NCBI GenBank assembly: GCA_023701385.1
Contig: JAMPXC010000011.1
Span: 1-64,000 of the forward strand
Length of the DNA stretch: 64,000 nt
Origin: Pseudobdellovibrio sp.
GTDB taxonomy: Bacteria > Bdellovibrionota > Bdellovibrionia > Bdellovibrionales > Bdellovibrionaceae
Reading direction: 5' to 3'
The notes under the pieces were generated by a model. The model was not told where the DNA came from. It searched no databases and worked only from the letters and a program-made list of their open reading frames with translations. This document shows positions 28,015 through 36,073 of this stretch, piece after piece. Every line of letters begins with the position of its first letter. The first letter of the stretch is position 1. The position numbers were made by a program, and so were the translations under genes.

Positions 28015-29616
28015 TTACTCGCAGCTTTGCTTTCCAAGATAGTGATAGTTACCAACTTCATCTAACCAGTATTCACCTTGGAACGGATAGTATTCGTAAC
28101 CATTTTGCACGTAGAAAGAACGGTCTTGCTTATCGTCGACTTGAAGATCAGTTAAATCTTTACCAGCGATACGTTTTTTGATCGTTTCTTTTTTACCGTT
28201 AATCATTTCGTACCTGATAAGGCTTGCTTGTTCTTGCAAATCTTTAAGCTCGGTGTTCATGTTTTCTAAGTGAGCTTTAACCATATCACCTGTTAAATCT
28301 TTTGCACCTTTGATACGATTATTTAAGATTTTAAGAGCGTATTGGCCCACAGCTGAACTGCGAAGCGCCGGGTTTTCTTCGATTAATCTTCTCTCTTCAA
28401 CCACTTTTTTGATGTAAGCTAAAGAACGGCGAACGTTACCTTCTTGAGAGATTTTGTTCACCACTTTTAAAGGAAGAGTCGTTTTCTTAACTACGTCTTC
28501 TTCTTTTCTCATGATATAAGCTTTTTCAACTTCAGAGTAATAACTTACCGAAGCGGGATTAGTTCTTAAGAATTTTTCAATACTCGATTGAACCGGACCA
28601 TATTGCTTTTCATATAGGCTTAATACTTTTTCGATCTCGTCGTACTTACAGATGTATAAGTAAACGATAGATCTTAAAAGTAATGATTCTGGAATAAAGA
28701 AGTCTTCATAGTAGCTAGAGTGTAATGACTGGAAGTTTGATAATGCCGAACGAAACCGGGCTGCACGTAACATCGCCCAGCTTTTTTCAAACATCGCATC
28801 ATGCCACATCACATGATCACGGGGGATTTTTGAATACATATCAATCGCCCCTTCAAAGTCTTTTTTCTGATACATTGAACGCGCAATACCCATCATCGCA
28901 GCCACTTTATTTGTGTCTGTTACTTTAGCGTTATCACGTACATTTAAAAGTTTTTTGAATGTACCGATCGCTAGTTCAGGTTGTTTTGCTTCAGCTTGCG
29001 CCAAACCTAATTCATATAAAGCGTTAAAGTAATAACGGCTTTGTGGACCTACTTTTGCAAATGATTGAGCAGCTGCTGAGAAATCACCGTTGGCTGATTT
29101 AATTTCGCCCAAACGGTAGTAAAGCATTTCACGGTGTTGGTTAGGAACACTTGATACGTCAATTCTTTGAATCGCGTAGTTTAATAATGTTTCATCACCT
29201 AATCTGTCAGTTACGATTAATAATTTTTCAATCGCTTGGCGGGTAAAACGGCCATCACCTGATTTAATTAAATCAACGAACTGAAAAGCTGCCGTTTGAT
29301 TGAGGTTCATCTCCATTAAAGCTTCACCTAAATACAGACGTAATTGCGGGCGTTCAGCTAATAAATCATTGCGCTTTGTTAAAGCGTATAATGTGTTAGC
29401 AGCTGATTGGTAATTCCCGTTTTTAAACTGGGTAATTGCCGCCTGAATTTGATTTCTGGCATTGTTATTTTTTGTATCCGAATATACTTTTGGCGCTGGT
29501 TTACGCTGAAAAGATTTCGGAATCGCTTTTTTCTTAGTTTGGGCTTCAGCTACATTTACGGTAGAAAAAGCCATCGCTAGAGCTAGAAATAATGAGGTTG
29601 TTTTTAAAGTAATCAT
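28015..29616 (-). CDS. Periplasmic TPR protein (GltC-like)
   Basis: 533 aa. Signal peptide (residues 1-25, ending VAEAQTKK), then TPR units from about residue 50 to 310 (AITQFKNGNYQSAANTLYAL, AMMGIARSMYQKKDFEGAID). The C-terminal part is alpha-helical and charged, ending with a Cys. It resembles GltC in position, next to the OM barrel genes. Four-base overlap with the upstream barrel gene indicates coupled translation. Confidence 0.84.
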   Translation of the reverse strand: MITLKTTSLFLALAMAFSTVNVAEAQTKKKAIPKSFQRKPAPKVYSDTKNNNARNQIQAAITQFKNGNYQSAANTLYALTKRNDLLAERPQLRLYLGEALMEMNLNQTAAFQFVDLIKSGDGRFTRQAIEKLLIVTDRLGDETLLNYAIQRIDVSSVPNQHREMLYYRLGEIKSANGDFSAAAQSFAKVGPQSRYYFNALYELGLAQAEAKQPELAIGTFKKLLNVRDNAKVTDTNKVAAMMGIARSMYQKKDFEGAIDMYSKIPRDHVMWHDAMFEKSWAMLRAARFRSALSNFQSLHSSYYEDFFIPESLLLRSIVYLYICKYDEIEKVLSLYEKQYGPVQSSIEKFLRTNPASVSYYSEVEKAYIMRKEEDVVKKTTLPLKVVNKISQEGNVRRSLAYIKKVVEERRLIEENPALRSSAVGQYALKILNNRIKGAKDLTGDMVKAHLENMNTELKDLQEQASLIRYEMINGKKETIKKRIAGKDLTDLQVDDKQDRSFYVQNGYEYYPFQGEYWLDEVGNYHYLGKQSCE

Positions 29617-30443
29617 CTGTATGAAGCCTCCGGAAAGAAGAAACTGATTCCCGCAGATAAGATTAAGTCATTGTAATTGCTTTTTTCTGGGCTGCCTGAA
29701 GTTGCTGTTGCAACTGGAGTTGCCGAGAAAGTGTTAAAGCTGTAATCCCAGCGAAACGCCATTGATTTCGAAATCGCGAAGATTTGTCCTAAGCCCACAT
29801 GAATTGTAGCGTTGCTACCCTCTTGTGAGTTTGTCGAAGATGTACCACCGCCTAAAGAGAAGTACATATCAAAAGGAACAATCGTATCATCCAGAGAAGA
29901 AATTTTTCCGTAGATCGGACTCCAGACTATATCAAGACCCACATAGCTTTTTGTGTAAATGAACTGTTCAGCTAATAAGTTGTGAGCTTCTTTGATTTCT
30001 TTTGTCGACTCACGCTCAGAGTTTGTTAAAAACATCGAGTTGATTTCTAAACCAAAAGATTCAGTGAAGTTGTATGAAAGATTAAGCTTTGCACCAATGT
30101 TGTTGTACCAAGGTGTATTAGTCATCACCGTGCCGGCTGCGAACAACTGAAAACGCTGAGTTTTTGGCATAAACTTCTTTTGAATCACTGAAACTTCGCT
30201 AAACGGGGCTAAACGATTAAGATCTTTTAAATCTTTCACTTCAGTCTGTTGTTGCTGGTTAGTTTGTTTTAATTGTGATGGCAGAGCTTCGTTTTCCTGC
30301 TTAGTTTCTTTAGCCGGAGGTGTTGAGTACATGCCCTCAACACTTACGATATCGTCGTCATCTAAAGATTGTTGTGCCAGCAATGCTTGAGGTGCCGCCA
30401 ACAATGCTACAAAAATTAAATGTAAGTAAGAATTTAATTTCAC
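29613..30443 (-). CDS. Outer-membrane beta-barrel protein (GltA/GltB-like)
   Basis: 276 aa. Signal peptide ends near QALLAQQS. About 70 residues of charged, Gln-rich periplasmic segment follow, with (Q)n around residue 62. Then comes a beta-barrel with alternating aromatic strands ending in LSAGISFFFPEASYR. In Myxococcus the small OM barrels GltA and GltB pair with periplasmic TPR proteins, and a second barrel gene lies just upstream here. Both are separated by about 10 bases. Confidence 0.82.
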   Translation of the reverse strand: MKLNSYLHLIFVALLAAPQALLAQQSLDDDDIVSVEGMYSTPPAKETKQENEALPSQLKQTNQQQQTEVKDLKDLNRLAPFSEVSVIQKKFMPKTQRFQLFAAGTVMTNTPWYNNIGAKLNLSYNFTESFGLEINSMFLTNSERESTKEIKEAHNLLAEQFIYTKSYVGLDIVWSPIYGKISSLDDTIVPFDMYFSLGGGTSSTNSQEGSNATIHVGLGQIFAISKSMAFRWDYSFNTFSATPVATATSGSPEKSNYNDLILSAGISFFFPEASYR

Positions 30444-30453
30444 TTGATCACCT

Positions 30454-31194
30454 CTAGAATAAATAATTTAAGCCGACTTCTAAGTTTGTCGTGTAAGTAA
30501 TGCGTTCTTCAAATTGCTCAAACGCTGGAGCTGTTGTTCCCGTCGTGCCGTTTGAACCGTCTGTCATACCTGTGCCGTTTTTAGCTTTGAAAAATGGAAT
30601 CGGCGCCTGATGCACAAATAAACGCAAGTCAGCTTTTAACGATAAAGATTTGTTGAAATAAAATCTTTCACCGATACCTAAAGCAATCGCTGGAAATGAT
30701 TTATGTTCGTAAGCCACCATGCCGGCTGCGGCTGAGCCATAGATTGTCGTGTTAATTACGGCTAATTTAGATAATGATAGTTTTCCGTAATACGGCTTCC
30801 AGTTGTAATCTAACATCATGGTGTTTTTTGGTTTCGGTGCACGGTTAAAATCAAGACCGTTATTGTCTTTTAAACCTTGGCCATCTTTAGAAAGACCTGT
30901 GCTGTTTTGGCTGAATAAAGCGCCTAACGAATGTAACTCAGAGAAGTGATAGTTCGCGGCAACACCGAATTTTGCTGTGTCGTAAATTGGTTCCGTTAGG
31001 GCGTAACCACCGAAAAGACCCACATCAAGGCGGCCTTTTGTAGCCACGTTACGGTTTTTCACACTTTGTGGGTGATCAAATACCGGATAAACCGACTCTT
31101 GCGCTAACTCATCCATTGGAACTTCCACCGGATCAGCGGCCATCGCCAGGTTTGTGAATAATAGAACAAACATCATGTTTACTATTTGCTTCAT
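30454..31194 (-). CDS. Outer-membrane beta-barrel protein (GltA/GltB-like)
   Basis: 246 aa from ATG 31194, which has GGAG five bases upstream; the longer reading frame to 31242 runs through hairpin repeats. Signal peptide (ending LAMAADP), a short acidic N-terminal stretch, and then barrel strands ending with TTNLEVGLNYLF, a typical C-terminal Phe. Paralogous in layout to the next barrel, so likely forms the outer-membrane part of the same machine. Confidence 0.82.
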   Translation of the reverse strand: MKQIVNMMFVLLFTNLAMAADPVEVPMDELAQESVYPVFDHPQSVKNRNVATKGRLDVGLFGGYALTEPIYDTAKFGVAANYHFSELHSLGALFSQNSTGLSKDGQGLKDNNGLDFNRAPKPKNTMMLDYNWKPYYGKLSLSKLAVINTTIYGSAAAGMVAYEHKSFPAIALGIGERFYFNKSLSLKADLRLFVHQAPIPFFKAKNGTGMTDGSNGTTGTTAPAFEQFEERITYTTNLEVGLNYLF

Positions 31195-31203
31195 TGTTAC
31201 TCC

Positions 31204-31272
31204 GCGCGTCTCCGACACGACTTCTCCGCATGCTTTCTGCATGACTGTTTATTGCGTGCCTCCAGCACGACT
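31204..31272 (-). repeat. Cluster of three 19-bp REP-like hairpin repeats
   Basis: On the minus strand: AGTCGTGCTGGAGGCACGC (31254-31272), AGTCATGCAGAAAGCATGC and AGTCGTGTCGGAGACGCGC (31204-31222). Each is AGTC followed by a short hairpin. The first lies within the 3' end of kdsC and encodes its C-terminal SRAGGT. Further copies are at 46906-46924 and 50484-50502. The consensus is AGYCRTGYNRRAGRCRYGC. They occupy the kdsC to barrel junction, in the direction of transcription. Confidence 0.75.
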
Positions 31273-31794
31273 TTTTGTAAAATCCACACGACTTTCTTTC
31301 GAGTAAAAACCGTAATTTAAAATAAAATCTGCTACTTCTCGAACAGCCCCGTTACCAGCTGGGCGTTTAGTAATGTATTGAGCTACTTCTAAAACTTCTT
31401 CCATCGCATCTGGAACTGTTGCTGCAAAACCAACGGCTTTCAGTAAGGGAACATCGAAGTAATCATCTCCCATGTAAGCCATTTCAGAAGGTAAAATTCC
31501 TGATTGTTTTTGCAGATCTTCAAACGGCGGTGTTTTATTTAAAGCGCCTTCGTAAAAGTATGAAATTCCTAACATCTTAGCGCGGGAACGAACGTCTTCG
31601 GCCGTAGCACCGGTAATGATTGCCACCTTGTAACCGTTTTCCAGTAAGGCTTTAATGCCCACACCATCACGTACAGAGTAAATTCTTTTCCACTGCCCGT
31701 TGGAATCCATCCATAAACGGCAGTCGGTCAAAATCCCGTCAACGTCTAAAACTAACATCTTAATATTCTTTAATTTTTGTACATCTATTCCCAC
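31249..31794 (-). CDS. kdsC: 3-deoxy-D-manno-octulosonate 8-phosphate phosphatase
   Basis: HAD-superfamily phosphatase that converts KDO-8-phosphate to KDO, third step of KDO synthesis for LPS. 181 aa, normal length. Nucleophile motif VLDVDGILTD (D17, D19), then IITGA, and MGDDYFDVPLLKAVG for motif IV. The C terminus (SRAGGTQ) is encoded by a REP-like hairpin repeat and is probably not conserved. It is the first gene of the long minus-strand series. The other KDO genes (kdsD and kdsB) lie 2-5 kb upstream in a separate operon. Confidence 0.94.
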   Translation of the reverse strand: MGIDVQKLKNIKMLVLDVDGILTDCRLWMDSNGQWKRIYSVRDGVGIKALLENGYKVAIITGATAEDVRSRAKMLGISYFYEGALNKTPPFEDLQKQSGILPSEMAYMGDDYFDVPLLKAVGFAATVPDAMEEVLEVAQYITKRPAGNGAVREVADFILNYGFYSKESRVDFTKSRAGGTQ

Positions 31795-31850
31795 TCTTTA
31801 ATTGTTAAAAATAAAAGCGTCACGGGCAACTGCCGCCATTCGAGTGAGGC

Positions 31851-31860
31851 GACCTTAGTC
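31851..31860 (+). promoter_or_regulatory. GACCTTAGTC intergenic motif
   Basis: Exact second copy of the 10-mer, in the 184-base divergent gap between kdsC and the plus-strand exported protein. It is 118 bases before the latter's start and 57 bases from kdsC. No other element in the gap was identified besides the plus-strand Shine-Dalgarno (AGGAG). Confidence 0.4.
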
Positions 31861-31978
31861 CTGCGAACAAGACTTATGTAACAATGTTTATTAAACTAAC
31901 TAGACGATTGTCTGCGGTTATTTTTTTAATTCCCAATAAATCGGGCGTCTTGCACAATGAAAAAATCAGGAGAATGTC

Positions 31979-32668
31979 GTGAAAAATATTTCAGTAATCA
32001 CAACAATTATGTTTCTATGTGCTTCTTTCGTTGAAGCGCAACAACTTAACGTTATTCAGGTCAAAGGAAATCGCGCAATTGTCGAAGTGCAAACCGGCGA
32101 AAAATTAAAAGTTGGCGAAAGCTACGCTGTCGGAAAAGTTGATGGCGAAGTTTCACTTGATCCGGTAGCTGCAGGTAAAGGTTCGCGCAATTACTTAGTG
32201 GGGTTAAGTCTCGTCTTATCAAATACCAAAGCTGATACTGCGGGCGCTCAAAGTAATATCTTAATTGATACAACAGCAAGCTTTGGTTGGAATAAAAAAC
32301 AATATGAATACGGCCCCATAGCGTCTTTTAGATACACCAAAACAGGTTCTACAAACACCGAAACTACTTTCGGAATTGGTGCCTTCGGCGCATACAACTT
32401 TCAACCTAACATCATCGGCACTGATCTTATTTTTTCTGGAGATGCAGACTTCACTTACAACAGCATCTCTTCAGAGACGTTAGGAATTAAATCATCTTCA
32501 AACTCTATGGAAATGAACGTAGGTCCTTTTGCGAAATGGTACGGAATCAGTGACGATCATTGTATCCGCGGCGGCGTAGTTTTCGCTTGGGAAAAAGCCA
32601 GCGGCGGTGGTAACAGCGTAACAACAACAGGAGTAAAAGCCGTCGTCGGCATCTCAACCTACTTTTAG
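31979..32668 (+). CDS. Exported protein with outer-membrane barrel-like C terminus
   Basis: 229 aa. GTG start, with AGGAG six bases upstream. Signal peptide (residues 1-20, ending SFVEAQQ). N-terminal ~40 residues look like a small beta domain (VQVKGNRAIVEVQTG style). The rest alternates hydrophobic and polar strands and ends in GVKAVVGISTYF with a terminal Phe, typical of OM barrels. No family recognised. The stop codon TAG is the first three bases of the left repeat of the RAYT cassette. Confidence 0.7.
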   Translation: MKNISVITTIMFLCASFVEAQQLNVIQVKGNRAIVEVQTGEKLKVGESYAVGKVDGEVSLDPVAAGKGSRNYLVGLSLVLSNTKADTAGAQSNILIDTTASFGWNKKQYEYGPIASFRYTKTGSTNTETTFGIGAFGAYNFQPNIIGTDLIFSGDADFTYNSISSETLGIKSSSNSMEMNVGPFAKWYGISDDHCIRGGVVFAWEKASGGGNSVTTTGVKAVVGISTYF

Positions 32669-32705
32669 GTAGGCCGTTACTTTTTGAAACGCGGCAGGTC
32701 GAAAA
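32666..32705 (+). repeat. Left REP copy of the RAYT cassette (40 bp)
   Basis: Begins TAGGTAGGCCGTTACTTTTT and continues for 40 bases. It is repeated in inverted orientation at 33411-33450 with only two mismatches. It contains GTAG followed by an imperfect GCCG...CGGC hairpin with a bulge, the usual architecture of REP sequences cut by RAYT enzymes. Confidence 0.85.
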
Positions 32706-32710
32706 TCAAG

Positions 32711-32745
32711 ATCCGATAAGTCAATTCGCTTATCGGATTTTTTTG
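32711..32745 (+). terminator. Intrinsic terminator after the 229-aa gene
   Basis: Ten perfect pairs (ATCCGATAAG and CTTATCGGAT), loop of eight bases, then TTTTTT. It lies directly behind the left REP copy and before the RAYT gene. Confidence 0.85.
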
Positions 32746-32795
32746 CTCTTTTTTTTGAAGCTGTTACAGGAATCAGTCGTGCAAAACAAACTTCA

Positions 32796-33439
32796 ATGGC
32801 ACGAAAGTTATTAATTCGCACATCCCAATCCCCGTATCACATAACTGGAAGATCCAATAATAAAGAATTCTTCTATGTCGATCTCGAAACTCTCTGGGAA
32901 ATTTTTCTACAAGCTATGGAAAGCGCAGAAAATCTATTTAGCTGTGACTTTCATGCTTTTGTTCTGATGTCGAATCATTACCATCTGTTAATCAGCACAC
33001 CTTTAAGCAATATTGATAAAGTGATGGAGCATATACAACGTGAAGTTGCCAAAAAAGCTAATCGAAAATCCGCAAGAATTAATCATTTTTTTGGAGGCCC
33101 ATATAAATGGTCTCTAATATACGAAGAACCCTATTATTGGAATGCGGTTAAATACATATTTCGCAATCCTGTAAGAGCTGGTCTTTGTAGCGACGTATTA
33201 GAGTATAAATACTCCTCACTAAATGCTAGAGGTGATCAAAAAATCGAATGGAAAATGGCGACTTTTTTTGCGATAAAACAAAGCTAATTACATTAGATTA
33301 TAGTTGGCTAAATGAACCTTTTCTTAATGAGACAGAAAAAGAACTTCGACTTGCTTTACGAAGAAAAGAATTCAAAATTCCGCGCAACAGTAGTAATTGT
33401 CGGCAAATCGTTTTCGACTTGCCGCATTTCAAAAAGTAA
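32796..33439 (+). CDS. REP-associated tyrosine transposase (RAYT), frame broken at T7
   Basis: Y1-family HUH single-strand transposase. HUH motif in MSNHYHLLI (H61, H63) and catalytic-type Tyr in VKYIFRNPVRAGL (Y120). The first frame (32796-33287) stops after 163 aa. The typical C-terminal part (LDYSWLNEPF, ALRRKEFKIPR) continues in the -1 frame to TAA 33437-33439. The switch falls at seven T (33263-33269), which reads T TTT TTT in frame, a classical -1 slippery heptamer. The joined product would be 214 aa. Either the shift is programmed or the gene is a recent pseudogene or a base is missing in the homopolymer. It is flanked by 40-bp inverted REP copies. Start ATG 32796 has no clear Shine-Dalgarno. 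Confidence 0.85.
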
Positions 33440-33450
33440 CGGCCTACCTA
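33411..33450 (-). repeat. Right REP copy of the RAYT cassette (40 bp)
   Basis: Inverted copy of 32666-32705, two mismatches in 40. Overlaps the end of the RAYT C-terminal frame and ends one base before the kdsD stop codon. Next to it a short tandem CTACCTAA repeat (33444-33460) is visible. An extra hairpin, CGGCAAATCG-TTTT-CGACTTGCCG at 33401-33424, overlaps its inner edge. Confidence 0.85.
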
Positions 33451-33451
33451 A

Positions 33452-34429
33452 CTACCTAACTTTGGCGGCTAATAGATCTGGGTAGATGAGCATGCCTACT
33501 GGTTGAAGTGGTTTTGCCGAAGTTTTGTCTAACACCACTAACATTTGGATTCTGAATTGCTCCATTAAGAACAAGGCCTTTTCAGCTAGCTCTGAAGCAT
33601 CTATCGTTTTTGGATTGTGCGACATCACATCTTTGGCCAAAGCTTGAAATGGATTTTGGTTTTTTTCTAAGAAACGACGGATATCACCATCTGTGATAAT
33701 ACCTACCAGATTTTGATCGGCATCAATCACCCCCGCAGCTCCACGAACACTTTGATGAGTCATCTTCGTTAAGATTTCTTTCATCGTTGTATCAGGAGTA
33801 ACAAACGGTAATGCCGCACCTGTTTTCATTACGTCTTTTACTTTTAATAATTTAGCGCCTAAAGAACCTGCCGGATGAAATTCAGCGAAATTTTCAGATT
33901 TAAAACCACGCATTTCTAATACCGCCATAGCTAAAGCATCACCCATCGCCAGCATCGCTGTCGATGAAGATGTCGGAGCTAAATTTAACGGACAAGCTTC
34001 ACGCTCCACAGCCACACTGATCATCACTGTTGCCGCTTGTGCTAATGAACTTTCTGGTTTTCCGGTCATAGCGATCATCTTGATATCACGACGAGAAATA
34101 AAATTAAGAACATGATTTAACTCTACTGTTTCGCCACCGTAGGATAACGCGATCACAAGATCTTGATCACCGATCACACCTAAGTCACCGTGGCTTGATT
34201 CTGCCGGGTGTAAGTATAATGCCGGAGTTCCAGTGCTTGAAAACGTTGAAGCCATTTTACGGGCGATTTGGCCTGATTTACCAATACCTGTTACAACGAC
34301 TTTACCTTTGCAGGCTAAGATCATCTCAACAGCTTTTTCAAAATCACCGTTAACTTTAGAAACTAAATTCAAAATACTTTCAGCCTCTAGTTTTAAAACA
34401 TGTTGGCCACGTTCAGTAATTTTTGACAT
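33452..34429 (-). CDS. kdsD: Arabinose-5-phosphate isomerase (SIS + CBS)
   Basis: KpsF/GutQ family. Isomerises ribulose-5-P and arabinose-5-P at the start of KDO synthesis. A SIS domain is N-terminal (GKVVVTGIGKSGQIARK), with AESSHGDLGVI and LNLAPTSSSTA. Two CBS domains follow (from about KVKDVMKTG). I take ATG 34429 (MSKITERGQ, 325 aa) because it begins one base after the pyrG stop, with GGAAA upstream. The longer reading overlaps pyrG. Last gene of engB-kdsB-pyrG-kdsD. Confidence 0.93.
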   Translation of the reverse strand: MSKITERGQHVLKLEAESILNLVSKVNGDFEKAVEMILACKGKVVVTGIGKSGQIARKMASTFSSTGTPALYLHPAESSHGDLGVIGDQDLVIALSYGGETVELNHVLNFISRRDIKMIAMTGKPESSLAQAATVMISVAVEREACPLNLAPTSSSTAMLAMGDALAMAVLEMRGFKSENFAEFHPAGSLGAKLLKVKDVMKTGAALPFVTPDTTMKEILTKMTHQSVRGAAGVIDADQNLVGIITDGDIRRFLEKNQNPFQALAKDVMSHNPKTIDASELAEKALFLMEQFRIQMLVVLDKTSAKPLQPVGMLIYPDLLAAKVR

Positions 34430-34430
34430 A

Positions 34431-36062
34431 TTATCTGCGCTTTCCACTGCTCGCTTTAACGAAAGCGGCAAATAATGGATGTGGATCTAAAGGTTTAGAT
34501 TTAAATTCCGGATGAAATTGCACACCGATAAACCATGGGTGATTCGCATTTTCGATAATTTCAATTAAATTACGGTCTGGATTAATACCCGTCGCACGTA
34601 AACCATTTTTGTAAAATAAATCTAAGTATTTATTATTAAATTCAAAACGGTGACGGTGACGTTCTTGAACAACGTTTTTCTTGTACACACGGTTCGCTAA
34701 TGATTTAGGAAATAACTTACAAGCAAAAGATCCTAAGCGCATTGTGCCGCCTAAATCTTTAATGCCGCGTTGTTCAACCATAGAGTCGATGATCACGTTA
34801 CCACCACGAGCCCCTTCACCGATAAACTCGCGCGAAGTGGCATCATGTAAACCGCAAACGTTACGGGCGAATTCAATCGCCGCTAATTGCATACCGAAAC
34901 AAATACCGAAGAAAGGAACTTTCTTTTCACGGGCATATTGAATCGCTGTGATTTTACCTTCAACACCACGAGTACCGAAGCCACCAGGAACTAAAATTCC
35001 TGAAACATCGCCTAATTCTGACTTAACATTTTTAGAAGTTAATTTTTCTGAATCAACGTACTTGATATCAATTTTAACTTGATTCGCTAAAGCACCATGA
35101 ATCAATGATTCATGTAATGATTTGTACGATTCTTTAAGATCCACATACTTACCCACAACTGCAATTTTAACAGTCGCTTTAGGGTTGTTCTGAATCTTAA
35201 CGATTTTCTGCCAACCAGTAACATCAGCTTTTGTTTTCTTTAAAGCTAACTTCGCACAAACTAATTCATCTAATTTTTCAGAGAATAATTTAATAGGAAC
35301 TTCAAAGATTGATTTTGAATCTTGCGCTGAAATTACATGATCTTTATTGATCGAGCAAAATAAACCGATTTTCGCCTTTAAATTCTCATCAATTTCTTTT
35401 TCAGAACGGCAAACTAAGAAATCGGGTTGTAAACCAATTTGACGTAATTCTTTAACCGAGTGCTGCGTAGGTTTTGATTTTAACTCACCAGCCACTGCAA
35501 TGTACGGAACATACGTCACGTGAATTAGAGCCGTGTTTGATTCGCCTAAATCTAAACGTAACTGACGAATAGCTTCAAAGAAGGGTTGGGCTTCGATATC
35601 GCCCACAGTTCCACCGATTTCAACAATCGCAATTTCACTGCCCTGAGCCGCTTCGTAGGCACGAGATTTAATTTCATCTGTAATGTGCGGGATAACCTGA
35701 ACAGTTCCACCTAAGTAATCACCTTTACGTTCGCGCGTGATCACAGAATCATAGATCTGACCGGCACTCACTGAGTTAGCACGTTGTAAAGTCACATTTG
35801 TAAAACGCTCGTAGTGACCTAAATCTAAATCAGTCTCAGCTCCGTCATCTGTTACAAACACTTCGCCGTGCTGTAACGGAGACATCGTACCTGGATCGAC
35901 GTTTAAGTATGGATCAAATTTCATGATCGTTACTTTAAAACCACGTGATTCTAATAATGATCCAAGGCTTGCTGCTGTTAAACCTTTACCAATCGAAGAA
36001 ACAACCCCGCCGGTTACAAAGATAAATTTTTGGTTTCGTTTTTTTGCTTTTGTCATTTTCAT
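34431..36062 (-). CDS. pyrG: CTP synthase
   Basis: Makes CTP from UTP, ATP and glutamine. 543 aa, normal length. Synthetase domain starts KFIFVTGGVVSSIGKGLTAASLG. Glutamine amidotransferase domain has GGFGTRGVEGK, the nucleophile Cys in FFGICFGMQ and the final catalytic His-Glu in GVQFHPEFKSKP. CTP is the co-substrate of the KdsB reaction encoded by the neighbouring upstream gene. Confidence 0.97.
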   Translation of the reverse strand: MKMTKAKKRNQKFIFVTGGVVSSIGKGLTAASLGSLLESRGFKVTIMKFDPYLNVDPGTMSPLQHGEVFVTDDGAETDLDLGHYERFTNVTLQRANSVSAGQIYDSVITRERKGDYLGGTVQVIPHITDEIKSRAYEAAQGSEIAIVEIGGTVGDIEAQPFFEAIRQLRLDLGESNTALIHVTYVPYIAVAGELKSKPTQHSVKELRQIGLQPDFLVCRSEKEIDENLKAKIGLFCSINKDHVISAQDSKSIFEVPIKLFSEKLDELVCAKLALKKTKADVTGWQKIVKIQNNPKATVKIAVVGKYVDLKESYKSLHESLIHGALANQVKIDIKYVDSEKLTSKNVKSELGDVSGILVPGGFGTRGVEGKITAIQYAREKKVPFFGICFGMQLAAIEFARNVCGLHDATSREFIGEGARGGNVIIDSMVEQRGIKDLGGTMRLGSFACKLFPKSLANRVYKKNVVQERHRHRFEFNNKYLDLFYKNGLRATGINPDRNLIEIIENANHPWFIGVQFHPEFKSKPLDPHPLFAAFVKASSGKRR

Positions 36063-36073
36063 ATCCGTACCCC

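Noticed and set aside
31204-31272. Three similar 19-bp units could be read as a CRISPR-like array
   Set aside because: Units differ, spacers are 8-13 bases, no cas genes; they fit a short hairpin-repeat family with other copies elsewhere.
32061-32279. Minus-strand frame inside the 229-aa exported protein gene
   Set aside because: No start context or similarity; shadow.
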